DNA of 64,000 nt from Streptomyces lichenis (GTDB taxonomy: Bacteria > Actinomycetota > Actinomycetes > Streptomycetales > Streptomycetaceae): NCBI RefSeq assembly GCF_023218175.1, contig NZ_JALPTH010000008.1, positions 153,201 to 217,200 on the forward strand, written 5' to 3'. The notes below the pieces were generated by a model. That model saw nothing but the letters and a program-made list of their open reading frames with translations. It made no database searches and was not told where the DNA came from. Positions 8,216 through 17,779 of this stretch are shown here, piece by piece. Within the stretch, counting starts at the first letter, position 1. Every line of letters starts with the position of its first letter. The position numbers and the translations under genes were made by a program.

Positions 8216-8998
8216 TCACATCAGGGAGCTCGCCAGCCCGATGACGACGGGGGCCACTCCGATCGCCAGGAACGCGGGCAGGAAGCACAGGCCCACCGGG
8301 GCCGTGATCAGCACCTGCGCCCGCTGTCCACGGGCCGCCGCGGCCCGGGCCTGCTCCGCCCGCAGTCCGGCCGCCAGCCGGGCGACCGCTTCCGCGGCGG
8401 GCGCGCCCGAGGCACCGGCCCGTTCCAGGGAGCGGGCGAGGGGTCGTGCGCCGGGCAGTTCACCGAAGCGCCCCCACACCTCGGCTGGTTCGCCGCCCAG
8501 CCGGAGCTCGGCCGCCGCGTGGGCGAGCCGGTCACCGACCGGGCCGCCCAGCGACCCGCCGACCGCCGCTGCGGCCTCCCGCGGCCCCGCCCCGGCGGCG
8601 AGGCAGGCCGCGAGGAGGTCCGCCACCAGGGGAAGTCCTCGTGCCGCCGCCTCCTGTTCCTCGGCGTCACCGTCCGCCCGCGGCCGACGCTGCCAGCGCC
8701 GTATCCCGTACGCGGCCGCCACCCCGACCGCACAGCCCGGCAGCCCGCCGACCAGCGCCCAGGCGGCCACCCCCGCCCCCAGCGGCGCCGCCTGGTGCAG
8801 AGCCCCGCGCAGGCGCCCCGACCACCATCCAGCCGAGGGCCGCCCGCTTCCCGGCCCCGAGGCGGCCCCGCCGAGACGGGCGAGCCGCCGCCGGACCTGG
8901 CGGCGGTGGCGGTGCGCGGTGAGGCTCCACCAGCCGCAGGCCGTCGCGGACAGCAACGCCGCCACCGTCAGCAGGCCGGACACCCGGTCGCCGCTCAT
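8216..8998 (-). CDS. TadC-like type II secretion system F family protein
   Basis: 260 residues, an inner-membrane platform protein of the Tad machine. There is an N-terminal membrane helix, a second after about residue 65, a cytoplasmic T2SF helical domain (LPLVADLLAACLAAGAGPREA, cut here as LPLVADLLAACLAAGAG) and two C-terminal helices ending LPAFLAIGVAPVVIGL. The ATG at 8998 overlaps the tadB stop (ATGA), which fixes the start; longer in-frame extensions overlap tadB and are not credible. Confidence 0.88.
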   Translation of the reverse strand: MSGDRVSGLLTVAALLSATACGWWSLTAHRHRRQVRRRLARLGGAASGPGSGRPSAGWWSGRLRGALHQAAPLGAGVAAWALVGGLPGCAVGVAAAYGIRRWQRRPRADGDAEEQEAAARGLPLVADLLAACLAAGAGPREAAAAVGGSLGGPVGDRLAHAAAELRLGGEPAEVWGRFGELPGARPLARSLERAGASGAPAAEAVARLAAGLRAEQARAAAARGQRAQVLITAPVGLCFLPAFLAIGVAPVVIGLASSLM

Positions 8999-9933
8999 GG
9001 CCCCACCGCCCCGCGCACCAGCCGCGCCGCCCAGTACAGTCCGGCGGCTTCCAGCAGACCGCCGACGACCAGGCAACCGAGGCCCGCCGGGGTGTGGAGC
9101 AGGACCCGCAGCGGATCCGCGCCCAGCGCGCAGCCCATCGCCAGGCCGGCCACCGGCAGCAGCGCCAGCAGGGTCGCTGTCGCCCAGGCCCCGGCCAGCT
9201 GGGCGCGCAACCGCTCCCGCTGGTCCCGGTGCTCCCGCAGGGCGGCCTCCAGCCGGTCCAGCCCGCCGGCGAGCCCGGCGCCGCCGTCCACCGCCACTTG
9301 CCAGCAGGCGGCCAGCCCGGCCAGCCCGTCGGCTCCCTCCCGGCGGGCGGCCTGCCGCAGGGTCTCGGGGACATCGCCGCCGAACCGCGCTGCCGCGAGC
9401 ACCGCCGCCTCGTCGGGCCCCAGGGCCTCGGTCGCCCTGGCCGCCCAGCGCAGGGCGGCGGCCGGCTGGGCTCCCGCCCGTAGCTCGCCCGCGATCGCCC
9501 CGCACAGCGCCACCACCGCGTCCGCCCGCCGGTCCCGCATCCGGGCCCGGGCCCTGGCCCGCAACCGCCGTCCCACGAGCGGGACCGCGGCGGCACCGGC
9601 CAGGAGCGGGATCGGGGACTCCCCCGCCAACGCCAGGGTCGCGCCCAGCAGCAGGCACAGCCACTCAGGCCGGGCCCGCAGCACCGGCCACCAGCGCCGC
9701 CAGGCACCGGGCCAGGCGGCGGCAGAGGGCGCCCCCGGTCCGGCGAACAGCAGCCCGGCCCGCTTGCGTGCCCGGCCGCGGTCGAGCAGCAGCCAGGCGG
9801 CCGCGCCGGCGCACACCGCCGCGTACACCGATCTGTCCGGCACTCCCGTCCCGGAAGCCGCCCACGGCAGCCATCCGCCGGGAGGCCCCACCCCGCCGAT
9901 CCCCTCCAGCACCGGCGCCGGTCCGCTCACCAT
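8995..9933 (-). CDS. TadB-like type II secretion system F family protein
   Basis: 312 residues. Four membrane segments (about 35-52, 85-112, 255-275, 285-305) bracket a T2SF domain with [20 protein letters not shown] near residue 140. It pairs with the TadC-like protein to form the membrane platform driven by the TadA ATPase. The ATG at 9933 overlaps the end of tadA by seven bases, and its TGA overlaps the tadC start. Confidence 0.88.
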   Translation of the reverse strand: MVSGPAPVLEGIGGVGPPGGWLPWAASGTGVPDRSVYAAVCAGAAAWLLLDRGRARKRAGLLFAGPGAPSAAAWPGAWRRWWPVLRARPEWLCLLLGATLALAGESPIPLLAGAAAVPLVGRRLRARARARMRDRRADAVVALCGAIAGELRAGAQPAAALRWAARATEALGPDEAAVLAAARFGGDVPETLRQAARREGADGLAGLAACWQVAVDGGAGLAGGLDRLEAALREHRDQRERLRAQLAGAWATATLLALLPVAGLAMGCALGADPLRVLLHTPAGLGCLVVGGLLEAAGLYWAARLVRGAVGP

Positions 9934-11078
9934 GTGCCCTCACCCCCGAACAGCGACCGCAGCCGCTCCCAGCCGCGCTCCCGGCGGAACCCCTCGACCG
10001 TCCAGCTCAGCGCCGGGACGGTGGCCACCAGCCCGTACCGGTCGCGCTCCAGGACGTGCAGCTCGGCCACCCGCCGCCGCCCGTCCCGGCCGCGCACCAT
10101 GTGCACCACGACCGCGAGTCCGGCCGCCAGCTGGCTGTGCAGCGCCGCGCGGTCCAGGCCGGCCGCCATGCCCAGGGCCTCCAAGCGGGCCGGCACATCG
10201 GCGGCGGTGTTGGCGTGCACCGTGCCGCAGCCGTCGTGGCCGGTGTTCAACGCGGCCAGCAGGTCCACCGCCTCTACCCCCCGCACCTCGCCGACCACCA
10301 GCCGGTCGGGCCGCATCCGCAGTGCCTGGCGCACCAGGTCCCGGAGGGTGACCAGTCCGGCGCCCTCCTGGTTCGGCGGACGGGCCTCCAGGCGCACGAC
10401 ATGCGGGTGGGCGGGGCGCAGTTCGGCGGAGTCCTCGGCCAGCACGATCCGCTCCCGCTCCCCCGCCAGCCCGAGCAGCGAGGCCAGCAGGGTCGTCTTG
10501 CCGGAGCCGGTGCCGCCGCTGACCAGATAGGAGACCCGGGCGTCGACCAGTGCCCGCAGATAGCGCTCGCCGCCGGGTGGCACCGTCCCCGCGGCGGACA
10601 GCTCCGCCAGGCTGAACGCCCTGGGGCGGACCACGCGGAGGGAGAGGCAGGTGCAGTCCACGGCCACCGGGGGCAGCACCGCGTGCATCCGGGTGCCGTC
10701 CGGCAGCCGGGCGTCCACCCAGGGCCGGGCGTCGTCCAGTCGCCGGCCCGCCGCACCGGCCAGCCGCCGGGCCAGGCCGCGTACCGCCGCCGCGTCCCGG
10801 AAGACCACCGCCGACAGCTCCAGTCCGGCGCCCCGGTCCACCCAGACCCGGTCCGGTGCCGACACCAGCACATCGGTCACCGCCGGATCGGCGAGCAGTG
10901 CCTCCAGCGGGCCGGTACCGACCAGTTCGCAGCGCAGTTCCTCCGCGGCGCCAAGCACCTCGGCATCGCCCAGCAGCCGGCCCTGGGCTCGGAGCGCGGC
11001 CGCCACACCCGCCGGTGTGGGGTCCGCGCCGCTCTCCACCAGCCGCTGCCGTACGGCGTCCAGCAGCGCGGCCGTCAT
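9927..11078 (-). CDS. TadA-family secretion ATPase
   Basis: This is the motor ATPase of the Tad pilus/secretion system, with 383 residues. Walker A is GGTGSGKTT (188-196), the Asp box is [10 protein letters not shown], Walker B is RLVVGEVRG (about 259-267), and the His box is [11 protein letters not shown]. The N-terminal domain (about 1-150) has the usual PilT/VirB11-like sequence ([15 protein letters not shown]). It overlaps ssd by four bases (ATGA) and tadB by seven. The cluster has only this one ATPase, which is usual in actinobacteria. Confidence 0.92.
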   Translation of the reverse strand: MTAALLDAVRQRLVESGADPTPAGVAAALRAQGRLLGDAEVLGAAEELRCELVGTGPLEALLADPAVTDVLVSAPDRVWVDRGAGLELSAVVFRDAAAVRGLARRLAGAAGRRLDDARPWVDARLPDGTRMHAVLPPVAVDCTCLSLRVVRPRAFSLAELSAAGTVPPGGERYLRALVDARVSYLVSGGTGSGKTTLLASLLGLAGERERIVLAEDSAELRPAHPHVVRLEARPPNQEGAGLVTLRDLVRQALRMRPDRLVVGEVRGVEAVDLLAALNTGHDGCGTVHANTAADVPARLEALGMAAGLDRAALHSQLAAGLAVVVHMVRGRDGRRRVAELHVLERDRYGLVATVPALSWTVEGFRRERGWERLRSLFGGEGTW

Positions 11079-12184
11079 GACCGGTCCTCCGCGGTGACGG
11101 CCCCGAGGGCACGCTCCCAGAAGGCCGAGCAGAACCGCCCCAGTGGGCTGCGGGCGCTGCCGCCCGGGGCCTCGCCCGCGTCCAGCGCGGCTCGCAGACC
11201 GGGCTCGACGGGCAGTTCACCGGCGAGCGGCAGCCCCAGGGCGCCCGCGACCCATTCCTCGTCCACCCCGGCGGCGTACGGCCCGCGCACCACCAGCCGC
11301 AGATCGCGCACCACCATCCCGGCCGGCGAGGCCACCCGCCGGGCGCCCGCGACGGCCCTCAGCCCGGCCGGGACGACGAGCAGCCCCAGATCGACCTGGG
11401 CCAGCGCCTCCGCCACCGTGTCGTCGATCCGGCGCGGCAGGTCCACGACCACCACGCCACCGCGTCTGCGCGCCGCCGCCAGCACCGAGCGCATCGCCTC
11501 CGGGACGACGGCCACCGTCTCGCCCCGGTCCCAGCTGAGCAGCCTCAGCCCGTGCAGCGCGGGCAGCGACTCCTCCAGGGCGCTCCCGGCCACCCGGCCC
11601 TTGGAGGCGGCGAAGTCGGGCCAGCGCATGCCCTGCGCCTGCTCCCCGCCGAGCAGCACATCCAGCCCGCCGCCCAGCGGATCGGCGTCCACCAGCATGG
11701 TGCGCCGGCCCTCCCGGGCCGCCGTGACCGCCAGGGCGCAGGCGAGGGTGGACGCCCCCGCACCGCCGCTGCCGCCGATCACCCCGATGGTCAGGGCCTG
11801 GCGCCCCACGCCCTCCACGCCGTCGGCGATCCGGTCGACCAGCCAGCTCTCGGCGTCCGGCAGCCGCAGCACGCAGTCCGCGCCGATCTCGACCGCGCGG
11901 CGCCACACTCCCGGGTCGTCCTGGTCCCGTCCGACGAGCAGCACCCCACTGCGCCGGGCCGCGCCCCGGCAGCGGTCCGCCGCGTCGTCGCCCACCAGCA
12001 CCAGCGGCGCCGTGTCCCAGCTCGCCCGCCGCTCGGGAACCGAGTGGTACACCTCCGGATGGGCACCGGCGGCCGCGCACAGCCGCAGCAGATCGTCCAG
12101 CAGCTCGGCGTCCTCGGTCACGATCAGCGGTCCGGCCCGCCGCCGGTCGACCGCTTCCCCGCCGGCCGCCATGGTTCCGGCCAT
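11075..12184 (-). CDS. Septum-site-determining-like protein Ssd (CpaE/TadZ type)
   Basis: 369 residues, a MinD/ParA-superfamily ATPase. An N-terminal receiver-like region (LIVTEDAELLDDLLRLC) precedes the deviant Walker A GGSGGAGASTLA (about 138-149) and VDADPLGGGLD. The Lys normally found early in the Walker A is absent (GSGGAGAST), as in the Rv3660c/Ssd group. These proteins localise the Tad apparatus and have been linked to septum placement. It is the first gene of the Tad operon. The ATG at 12184 has GGGGGAGA six bases upstream; ATG 12172 is an alternative. Confidence 0.88.
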   Translation of the reverse strand: MAGTMAAGGEAVDRRRAGPLIVTEDAELLDDLLRLCAAAGAHPEVYHSVPERRASWDTAPLVLVGDDAADRCRGAARRSGVLLVGRDQDDPGVWRRAVEIGADCVLRLPDAESWLVDRIADGVEGVGRQALTIGVIGGSGGAGASTLACALAVTAAREGRRTMLVDADPLGGGLDVLLGGEQAQGMRWPDFAASKGRVAGSALEESLPALHGLRLLSWDRGETVAVVPEAMRSVLAAARRRGGVVVVDLPRRIDDTVAEALAQVDLGLLVVPAGLRAVAGARRVASPAGMVVRDLRLVVRGPYAAGVDEEWVAGALGLPLAGELPVEPGLRAALDAGEAPGGSARSPLGRFCSAFWERALGAVTAEDRS

Positions 12185-12443
12185 GGTCTCTCCCCCTTCG
12201 TCCGACGCCGTCCTCGTCCGGCGTCGCCTTCGTCCCGCATGCCTGTGTGCCTGCGTCCTGCGGCGTTGCGGCGCGCCCCGGTACGGCGCGCCCGGCTCCC
12301 TCGGCAGCGGCGGAGGGGCCCGAGATCCGGAAGGAGAGCGTCATTCCGCACGACACTCCTCCGGACATCGCGGATGCCGCGGACTTCGCTGCCGGAATCA
12401 GCGTGGGCGACCACCGGAAATAAAGTGGATCTTGGTCAATATC

Positions 12444-12452
12444 TGTGGACAA
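12444..12452 (-). promoter_or_regulatory. Perfect DnaA box
   Basis: TGTGGACAA on the plus strand reads TTGTCCACA on the minus strand, the Streptomyces DnaA-box consensus. It stands alone in the A+T-rich part of the intergenic region, flanked by TCAATATC and TGAATATC half-repeats. Confidence 0.5.
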
Positions 12453-12577
12453 CTCGACCGTTGTGAATATCCCGCTCACCCATACCAGGGACTTCCCCAG
12501 CGCAGCCCGGTGACTACACTGAGTGACGAAGTGGAGGGACGGGGCCGGTCGGCCCAGCAGCACGGGGGAGGCCCGGA

Positions 12578-12724
12578 ATGAACGATCCAGAGCCGCACCA
12601 GAGGGCGCACATGTGCCCGGACATGCGACGACCCCCGCCGGGGGGGAGAGCGGGGGTCGTCTCTCCGGCCGACTCGGGGGGGGAGGAGCCGGACCGGGTT
12701 AGCACGGTCGCGAACGATCCGTGA
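12578..12724 (+). CDS. Candidate 48-residue leader ORF
   Basis: ATG preceded by GGGGGAGG at six bases, a strong ribosome site. The frame begins MNDPEPHQRAHMCPDMRRPP and ends VSTVANDP before TGA. It has no recognisable domain. The hairpin at 12627-12661 lies inside it, which is the layout of a leader or attenuator ORF rather than of an ordinary gene. It could also be chance in GC-rich DNA. Confidence 0.35.
   Translation: MNDPEPHQRAHMCPDMRRPPPGGRAGVVSPADSGGEEPDRVSTVANDP
12627..12661. terminator. Strong 12-bp hairpin inside leader ORF
   Basis: GACGACCCCCGC and GCGGGGGTCGTC form a perfect 12-bp stem with an 11-base G-rich loop. It could terminate transcription from the 12.5-kb promoter region or act as an attenuator upstream of the HAD gene. 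Confidence 0.6.
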
Positions 12725-12796
12725 CTTCCATGGTGTACCCGAGAGCCTTCTCAGGCAAACCCACACGCCCCGGCGTACGCCGAATGGCGGCCACCT

Positions 12797-13627
12797 ATGC
12801 TCAGGCCCGTGGAAAACCACTCCTCACCGCGCACCGCGGCCTTCTTCGACCTGGACAAGACGGTCATTGCGAAGTCATCGACGCTGACCTTCAGCAAGTC
12901 CTTCTACCAAGGCGGCCTGATCAACCGCCGAGCCGTACTGCGGACCGCCTATATCCAGTTCGTCTTCCTGGCCGGAGGCGCCGACCACGAGCAGATGGAG
13001 CGGATGCGCGCGTACCTCTCCGCGCTCTGCAAGGGGTGGGACGTCCAGCAGGTGCGGGAGCTGGTCGCCGAGACGCTGCACGACCTCATCGACCCGATCA
13101 TCTACGACGAGGCGGCCTCCCTCATCGAGGAGCACCACGCCGCCGGCCGGGACGTGGTGATCGTCTCCACCTCGGGGGCCGAGGTGGTGGAACCCATCGG
13201 CGAACTCCTGGGCGCCGACCGGGTCGTGGCCACCCGGATGGTCGTCGGCGAGGACGGCTGCTTCACCGGGGAGGTGGAGTACTACGCCTACGGCCCGACG
13301 AAGGCGGAGGCCGTCAGGGAGCTGGCCGAGGCGGAGGGGTACGACCTGGACCGCTGCTACGCCTACAGCGACTCGGCCACCGACCTGCCGATGCTGGAGG
13401 CCGTCGGCCACCCGTACGCGGTCAACCCCGACCGCGCCCTGCGCCGGGCCGCGACCGCCCGGGACTGGCCGGTCCTGGTGTTCAACCGCCCGGTGCGCCT
13501 CAAGCAGCGGCTGCCCGCCTTCCGGCTGCCGCCGCGCCCGGCGCTGGTGGCCGCGGCGGCGGTCGGCGCCGCGGCCGCGACCGCCGGCCTGGTCTGGTAC
13601 GCGGCCCGCAGGCGGACAGCCGTCTGA
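12797..13627 (+). CDS. HAD-IB family phosphatase with C-terminal membrane anchor
   Basis: 276 residues. HAD motif I is FDLDKTV (about 17-23), motif II is VSTSG, and motif IV is YSDSATDLPML, where SDS-D replaces the usual GDxxxD. The class is SerB-like HAD-IB hydrolases that dephosphorylate small phosphometabolites; the substrate is unknown. The last 35 residues hold one membrane helix (VAAAAVGAAAATAGLVWY) and a basic tail, so it is probably anchored. GTG 12809 is an alternative start with a TATGCT -10-like element 7 bases upstream, suggesting a leaderless message. Confidence 0.85.
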   Translation: MLRPVENHSSPRTAAFFDLDKTVIAKSSTLTFSKSFYQGGLINRRAVLRTAYIQFVFLAGGADHEQMERMRAYLSALCKGWDVQQVRELVAETLHDLIDPIIYDEAASLIEEHHAAGRDVVIVSTSGAEVVEPIGELLGADRVVATRMVVGEDGCFTGEVEYYAYGPTKAEAVRELAEAEGYDLDRCYAYSDSATDLPMLEAVGHPYAVNPDRALRRAATARDWPVLVFNRPVRLKQRLPAFRLPPRPALVAAAAVGAAAATAGLVWYAARRRTAV

Positions 13628-14019
13628 CCCCCCGGCCCGCCCCTTGGCCCGCGCGTCCAGGGCCGGAATCCCCGCGCTCCGGGTCAGATCGCCAAAAACC
13701 GGAGCCAGGGGTTTCACATCGGGCGGGACGGTAGTACAAAGGAATCAACGGCCCGCGAGACCGAGGACATCCGAGAGGATCACCTGTTGAGCAAGAAGGC
13801 CCCACGGACCGAACAGCACGAAAGCTGAGCACCCACGCGACGTCGACCCGTCGATTACGGGCCAGCCGCACCAGGCCACGGGCGAAGTACCCGGCCTGAT
13901 GGGCACATATCGAGGACGCTTGGTAACTCGGCAGACGTGCCAGCGGCGGTACCGATCCGGTACCGCCGCACCTCTGTCCGGACGCGGACAGCCTGCCTCT
14001 TCCCAGGGCAGGGCAGCGC
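13628..14019. other. Intergenic region with hairpin and 13-codon ORF
   Basis: 392 bases. GAGAGGATCACC precedes TTG at 13787, opening a 13-codon frame (LSKKAPRTEQHES, stop at 13826). A perfect hairpin follows at 13943-13969. No larger gene is convincing. A second frame from 13899 continues in protein-like style but overlaps the next gene on the opposite strand. Confidence 0.4.
13943..13969. terminator. Perfect 11-bp hairpin
   Basis: GCGGCGGTACC and GGTACCGCCGC around a GATCC loop. It lies between the HAD gene and the convergent Fic-like gene and probably serves both directions. Confidence 0.6.
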
Positions 14020-14883
14020 TCAGGCGGCGCCGCGCTGCAGCGCCTCGCAGACCGCGGTGGACTCCCGGACCCCCAGCTCCACCGCCCGCCCGCAGTGCGC
14101 GATCCAGGCGCCCATCCCCTCCGGCGTACCCGAGAGATAGCCCTCCAGCGCCGCCAGGTACGCGGCCCGGCCCTGCTCCGCGTGGCCGACCTCGGCCGGG
14201 CAGATGGCCTTCGGGTCGAGGCCGCTGCCGATCAGCACGATCCGCTCGGCGGCCCGCGCCACCAGACCGCTGTAACTGGTGAAAGGCCGCAGCGCCAGCA
14301 GTTCCCCGTGCACCACGGCGGCGGTCACCAGCGCCGGAGCCTCGCCGCCTGCGACGATCAGCCCGGCCAGCCCCTCCAGCCGGCCGGCCACCTCGGCGGC
14401 GTCCGGCAGCGGGGCCTCGATCAGCGGTTCGTCGACCGCCTCCCCGGCCTGACGCGGGCGGCCCACCGAGCCCGCCGCGGGAGCGTCCGGCAGCACGGCC
14501 GGCCCGCCCGGGCCGGTCGCCGAGTCGGCGGCCGCCACCAGATGCAGACGCGCCAGCACCCGCATCGGGGACTGCCGCCAGATCGACAGCAACTGCCCGG
14601 CCTCGGCGCTCAGCCGGAGCGCCGCGCCGACGGTACGCGTCTGAGGGTCACCGCCGAAGTCGGTGCGCCGGCGCACCTCCTCCAGGGCCCAGTCCGCACC
14701 GGACAGCGCCGCCGAGGCGCGGGCGCCGCGGAGGGCCGCCTCGGAGGTCACCTCGTTGCTGCGGCGGCGCATCACCCGGTGCCCGTACACCCGGTCCACG
14801 GCCTTGCGAACCGAGTCGACGGCCTCCGGAACCCCGGGCAGCGAGGCCAGAGCGGCCAGCGGATCAGCGGCGTTGGTACTCAT
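14020..14883 (-). CDS. Fic-like protein with degenerate active site
   Basis: 287 residues, helical. It has the Fic fold layout: VHGELLALRPFTSYSGLVARAA occupies the Fic motif position, cut here as LRPFTSYSGLVARAAER. A true Fic motif reads HPFxxGNGRxxR; here the catalytic His is Arg and GNGR is lost (SYSGLVAR). AMP transfer is therefore unlikely and a binding or scaffold role is more plausible. The ATG at 14883 (MSTNAADP) is preferred; a GTG 39 bases upstream would add an unlikely basic leader. Streptomyces homologues are often labelled oxidoreductase, with no support in the sequence. Confidence 0.7.
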   Translation of the reverse strand: MSTNAADPLAALASLPGVPEAVDSVRKAVDRVYGHRVMRRRSNEVTSEAALRGARASAALSGADWALEEVRRRTDFGGDPQTRTVGAALRLSAEAGQLLSIWRQSPMRVLARLHLVAAADSATGPGGPAVLPDAPAAGSVGRPRQAGEAVDEPLIEAPLPDAAEVAGRLEGLAGLIVAGGEAPALVTAAVVHGELLALRPFTSYSGLVARAAERIVLIGSGLDPKAICPAEVGHAEQGRAAYLAALEGYLSGTPEGMGAWIAHCGRAVELGVRESTAVCEALQRGAA

Positions 14884-15069
14884 AGGCAGCGAGGCTACGC
14901 GCCCGCCGACCAGGCCTCTCACCGCCCTGCCAGACAGTGGCGATCGTCATATCGGCCGCCCCGGCAGCCGGGATCCGGATGCGTGACCGGAGACGTGATC
15001 CAGGCAGATTTCCCGCAAATCGACCGCACAGTGCGTCTGCCGCGCTACGGAGCGCTACGCTACTTGAAC

Positions 15070-16119
15070 ATGAAGATCGCTTTCGTTGGGAAGGGCGGCA
15101 GCGGCAAGACCACGCTGTCCTCGCTCTTCATCCGCCATCTCGCAGCCAAGGGCGCGCCGGTCATCGCGGTGGACGCCGACATCAACCAGCACCTGGGCGT
15201 CGCGCTCGGACTCGACGAGTCCGCAGCGGCGGCCGTACCGCCGATGGGGGCGCAGCTGCCGCTCATCAAGGACCACCTGCGGGGCTCCAACCCGCGGATC
15301 GCCTCCGCCGAGGCGATGATCAAGACCACTCCGCCCGGCGAGGGCTCCCGGCTGCTGCGGGTACGGGAGGAGAACCCGGTCTACGCGGCCTGCGCGCGGC
15401 CGGTACGCCTGGACGACGGCGAGGTCACCCTGATGGCGACCGGGCCGTTCACCGAGTCGGACCTCGGGGTGGCCTGCTACCACTCGAAGGTCGGCGCGGT
15501 CGAGCTCTGCCTGAACCACCTGGTCGACGGGGCGGACGAGTACGTGGTGGTCGACATGACGGCGGGCTCGGACTCGTTCGCGTCCGGGATGTTCACCCGT
15601 TTCGACATGACCTTCCTGGTCGCCGAGCCGACCCGCAAGGGGGTCTCCGTCTACCGCCAGTACAAGGAGTACGCCCGGGACTACGGCGTCGCGTTGCGGG
15701 TGGTGGGCAACAAGGTGCAGGGCGGGGACGACGTGGAGTTCCTGCGGGCGGAGGTGGGCGACGACCTGCTGGTCACGGTCGGCCACTCGGACTGGGTACG
15801 GGCCATGGAGAAGGGCCGCCCCACACCGTTCGCCCAGCTGGCGGAGGCGGACCGGCGGGCACTGGGCACGCTCCAGGAGGTGGCGGACGCCTCGTACCAC
15901 TCCCGGGACTGGGAGCGGTACACCCGGCAGATGGTCCACTTCCATCTGCGGAACGCGGAGAGCTGGGGCAACGCCAGGACCGGGACCGACCTGGCGGCGC
16001 AGGTCGATCCCGGCTTCGTCCTCCACGAGGGGCTGACCACGGGCTCCGGGCAGCCGGTCGGCGAACAGCGGGAAGGCGCCGTTCCGGCGGGAGCGACCTC
16101 CGCCGCCCAATCCGACTGA
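15070..16119 (+). CDS. CooC/NifH-like P-loop ATPase
   Basis: 349 residues, SIMIBI-class ATPase. A deviant Walker A (GKGGSGKTTL, about 8-17), VDADINQHLG and VVDMTAGSDSFASG identify it as a MinD/CooC relative. CooC-type proteins load metal cofactors onto enzymes; the client here is unknown and no metalloenzyme gene adjoins it. A TACGCT -10-like element ends 8 bases before the ATG, so the transcript may be leaderless. It ends in a strong shared hairpin with the convergent deacetylase gene. Confidence 0.82.
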   Translation: MKIAFVGKGGSGKTTLSSLFIRHLAAKGAPVIAVDADINQHLGVALGLDESAAAAVPPMGAQLPLIKDHLRGSNPRIASAEAMIKTTPPGEGSRLLRVREENPVYAACARPVRLDDGEVTLMATGPFTESDLGVACYHSKVGAVELCLNHLVDGADEYVVVDMTAGSDSFASGMFTRFDMTFLVAEPTRKGVSVYRQYKEYARDYGVALRVVGNKVQGGDDVEFLRAEVGDDLLVTVGHSDWVRAMEKGRPTPFAQLAEADRRALGTLQEVADASYHSRDWERYTRQMVHFHLRNAESWGNARTGTDLAAQVDPGFVLHEGLTTGSGQPVGEQREGAVPAGATSAAQSD

Positions 16120-16130
16120 ACACCCTGCTT

Positions 16131-16165
16131 CCCTGACAGGCCGTCGGCTCGGCGGCCTGTCAGGG
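16131..16165. terminator. Bidirectional terminator hairpin
   Basis: CCCTGACAGGCCG and CGGCCTGTCAGGG form a 13-bp perfect stem around a 9-base loop, placed between two convergent genes. Confidence 0.8.
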
Positions 16166-16196
16166 TGAGCGCCTACTCAGCCCTTCTGGCAGCGGG

Positions 16197-17492
16197 TCAG
16201 CCCTCCTGGCGGGCGGGCTGGGCCTGTCCGGCCGGGCGGGCGGCGGCGGACGGCGCCGCGCCGGACGGCCGGGCCGAGGCCGGCGGCTGGGCGGCCAGGA
16301 ACGCCGGCCAGCCGGCCTTCGGGGCCTCACCGACCTTGAGGGTCCGCAGCTTCGCCAACGCCGCCGGGTCCTGGGCATCCAGCCAGTCGGCCAGCTGACG
16401 GAACGACACGCAGCGGACCTCGCTCTTGCCGCAGACCTTGGCGATGGTCTCCTCGATCGCCCGCATATACGTCTGGCCGTTCCAGGACTCGAAGTGGTTG
16501 CCGATCACCAGGGGCGCCCGGTTGCCCTCGTAGGCCCGGTCGAAGGCCTCCAGCATCCCGTCCCGGAACTGGTCGCCCCACTCCTGGTGCATCGAGGGGT
16601 CGCCCTTGGTCGTGCCGGACTGGTTCACCATGAAGTTGTAGTCCATGGAGAGCGTCTCGAAGGCGCGCCCGGGGACCGGGATCATCTGGAGCGACAGGTC
16701 CCACAGCCCGTGGTCCTTGCCCGGCCAGACCTGGTTGTTGACGCCGCTGGTGTCATAGCGCCAGCCCAGGTCGCTCGCCGCGCGGACGAAGTTGGTGCGG
16801 CCCTCCAGGCAGGGGGTGCGGGCCCCGATCAGCTCCTTCTCGTAGTCGAAGGGCAGCGGGTTCTCGGCGTTCAGGCCGGAGTTGGTCTTCCACTTCTTCA
16901 CGAACGCCTTGGCCTGCGCGATCTCGCTCTTCCAGTCCTCGACGGACCAGGTGCCGACACCGCTCTCCGGGCCGCAGAAGTGGCCGTTGAAGTGGGTGCC
17001 GATCTCGTTGCCCTCCTGCCAGGCGCCGCGCAGCTCCCGCACGGTGGCCCGGATGCCCTCGGTGTCGTTGAAGCCGATGTCGGAGCGGCCGGGCGAGTGG
17101 CCGGGCGCGTCGTAGAGGGTGGACTTGTCCTCCGGCAGCAGATAGACGCCGCTGAGGAAGTAGGTCATGGTCGCGCCGTGCTTCCGGCCGACCTGGCGGA
17201 AGTGCGAGAAGAGCTTCTGGCTGTCCTCACCGGCCCCGTCCCAGGAGAAGACGACGAACTGGGGCGGCTTCTGACCGGGCTTCAGGCGCTCGGGCCTGCG
17301 CAGCCCGGGCTGGATGCCGGTGAACGCGGTCGAGCCGTCGCCGATCAGCCGGACGACGCTCTTGGGGGGCGCGGCCTTCTTGGGGCCGGCAGCGCCCTCG
17401 GTGGCGGCGCCGCCGAGGGCGCTGCAGCCGGCCAGGCCTGCGGTCAGCGCCACGGTGATCGCGCCGGCAGTGATCCTCTTCGTGGCGGCCAT
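16197..17492 (-). CDS. Secreted lipoprotein, polysaccharide-deacetylase-like
   Basis: 431 residues. The start is the ATG at 17492, behind GGTGGGCGG, giving a clean signal peptide with lipobox LAGC. After a Pro/Lys linker the catalytic region begins FVVFSWDGAGED. Asp in the SWDG motif and the HFNGH pair (GTHFNGHFC) match the metal site of NodB-type deacetylases (D, HxxxH). It is probably a surface-tethered enzyme acting on a cell-wall or extracellular polymer. The tail after residue 400 is Ala/Pro/Gln-rich. It is divergent from the SulP gene. Confidence 0.78.
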   Translation of the reverse strand: MAATKRITAGAITVALTAGLAGCSALGGAATEGAAGPKKAAPPKSVVRLIGDGSTAFTGIQPGLRRPERLKPGQKPPQFVVFSWDGAGEDSQKLFSHFRQVGRKHGATMTYFLSGVYLLPEDKSTLYDAPGHSPGRSDIGFNDTEGIRATVRELRGAWQEGNEIGTHFNGHFCGPESGVGTWSVEDWKSEIAQAKAFVKKWKTNSGLNAENPLPFDYEKELIGARTPCLEGRTNFVRAASDLGWRYDTSGVNNQVWPGKDHGLWDLSLQMIPVPGRAFETLSMDYNFMVNQSGTTKGDPSMHQEWGDQFRDGMLEAFDRAYEGNRAPLVIGNHFESWNGQTYMRAIEETIAKVCGKSEVRCVSFRQLADWLDAQDPAALAKLRTLKVGEAPKAGWPAFLAAQPPASARPSGAAPSAAARPAGQAQPARQEG

Positions 17493-17779
17493 GATCCGCC
17501 CACCCTTCTTGGTCCTGGAGGTCCCCCCGAGCGCCGCCACCGTCACACCCGAAACGAAGAGAAGAAAATATGACAAGCCGTACTAGACGTACCAATCACT
17601 GCATCGGGTGAAAGTAACGCCCAAACGCCTCGAAAAAATTGTCGGAGTCTTTACTCTCCATTACTTTCTATTTACGCAGAGTTTGACGTCGAGCCCGTAA
17701 CCGCAGCAACGCGGCGGACCGGGTCGGCTCCCACGCTGTGCTCCCCCACACCCGAGCCGATCCGGAGGAGACGGAAGCC

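Larger units (their letters stand above)
12185..12796. other. Long divergent intergenic region before the HAD gene
   Basis: 612 bases between ssd (leftward) and the HAD phosphatase (rightward). It holds an unusually A+T-rich patch (about 12415-12480), a perfect DnaA box, a candidate 48-codon ORF and a strong hairpin, listed separately. A TACACT -10-like element is at 12515-12520. Confidence 0.6.
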
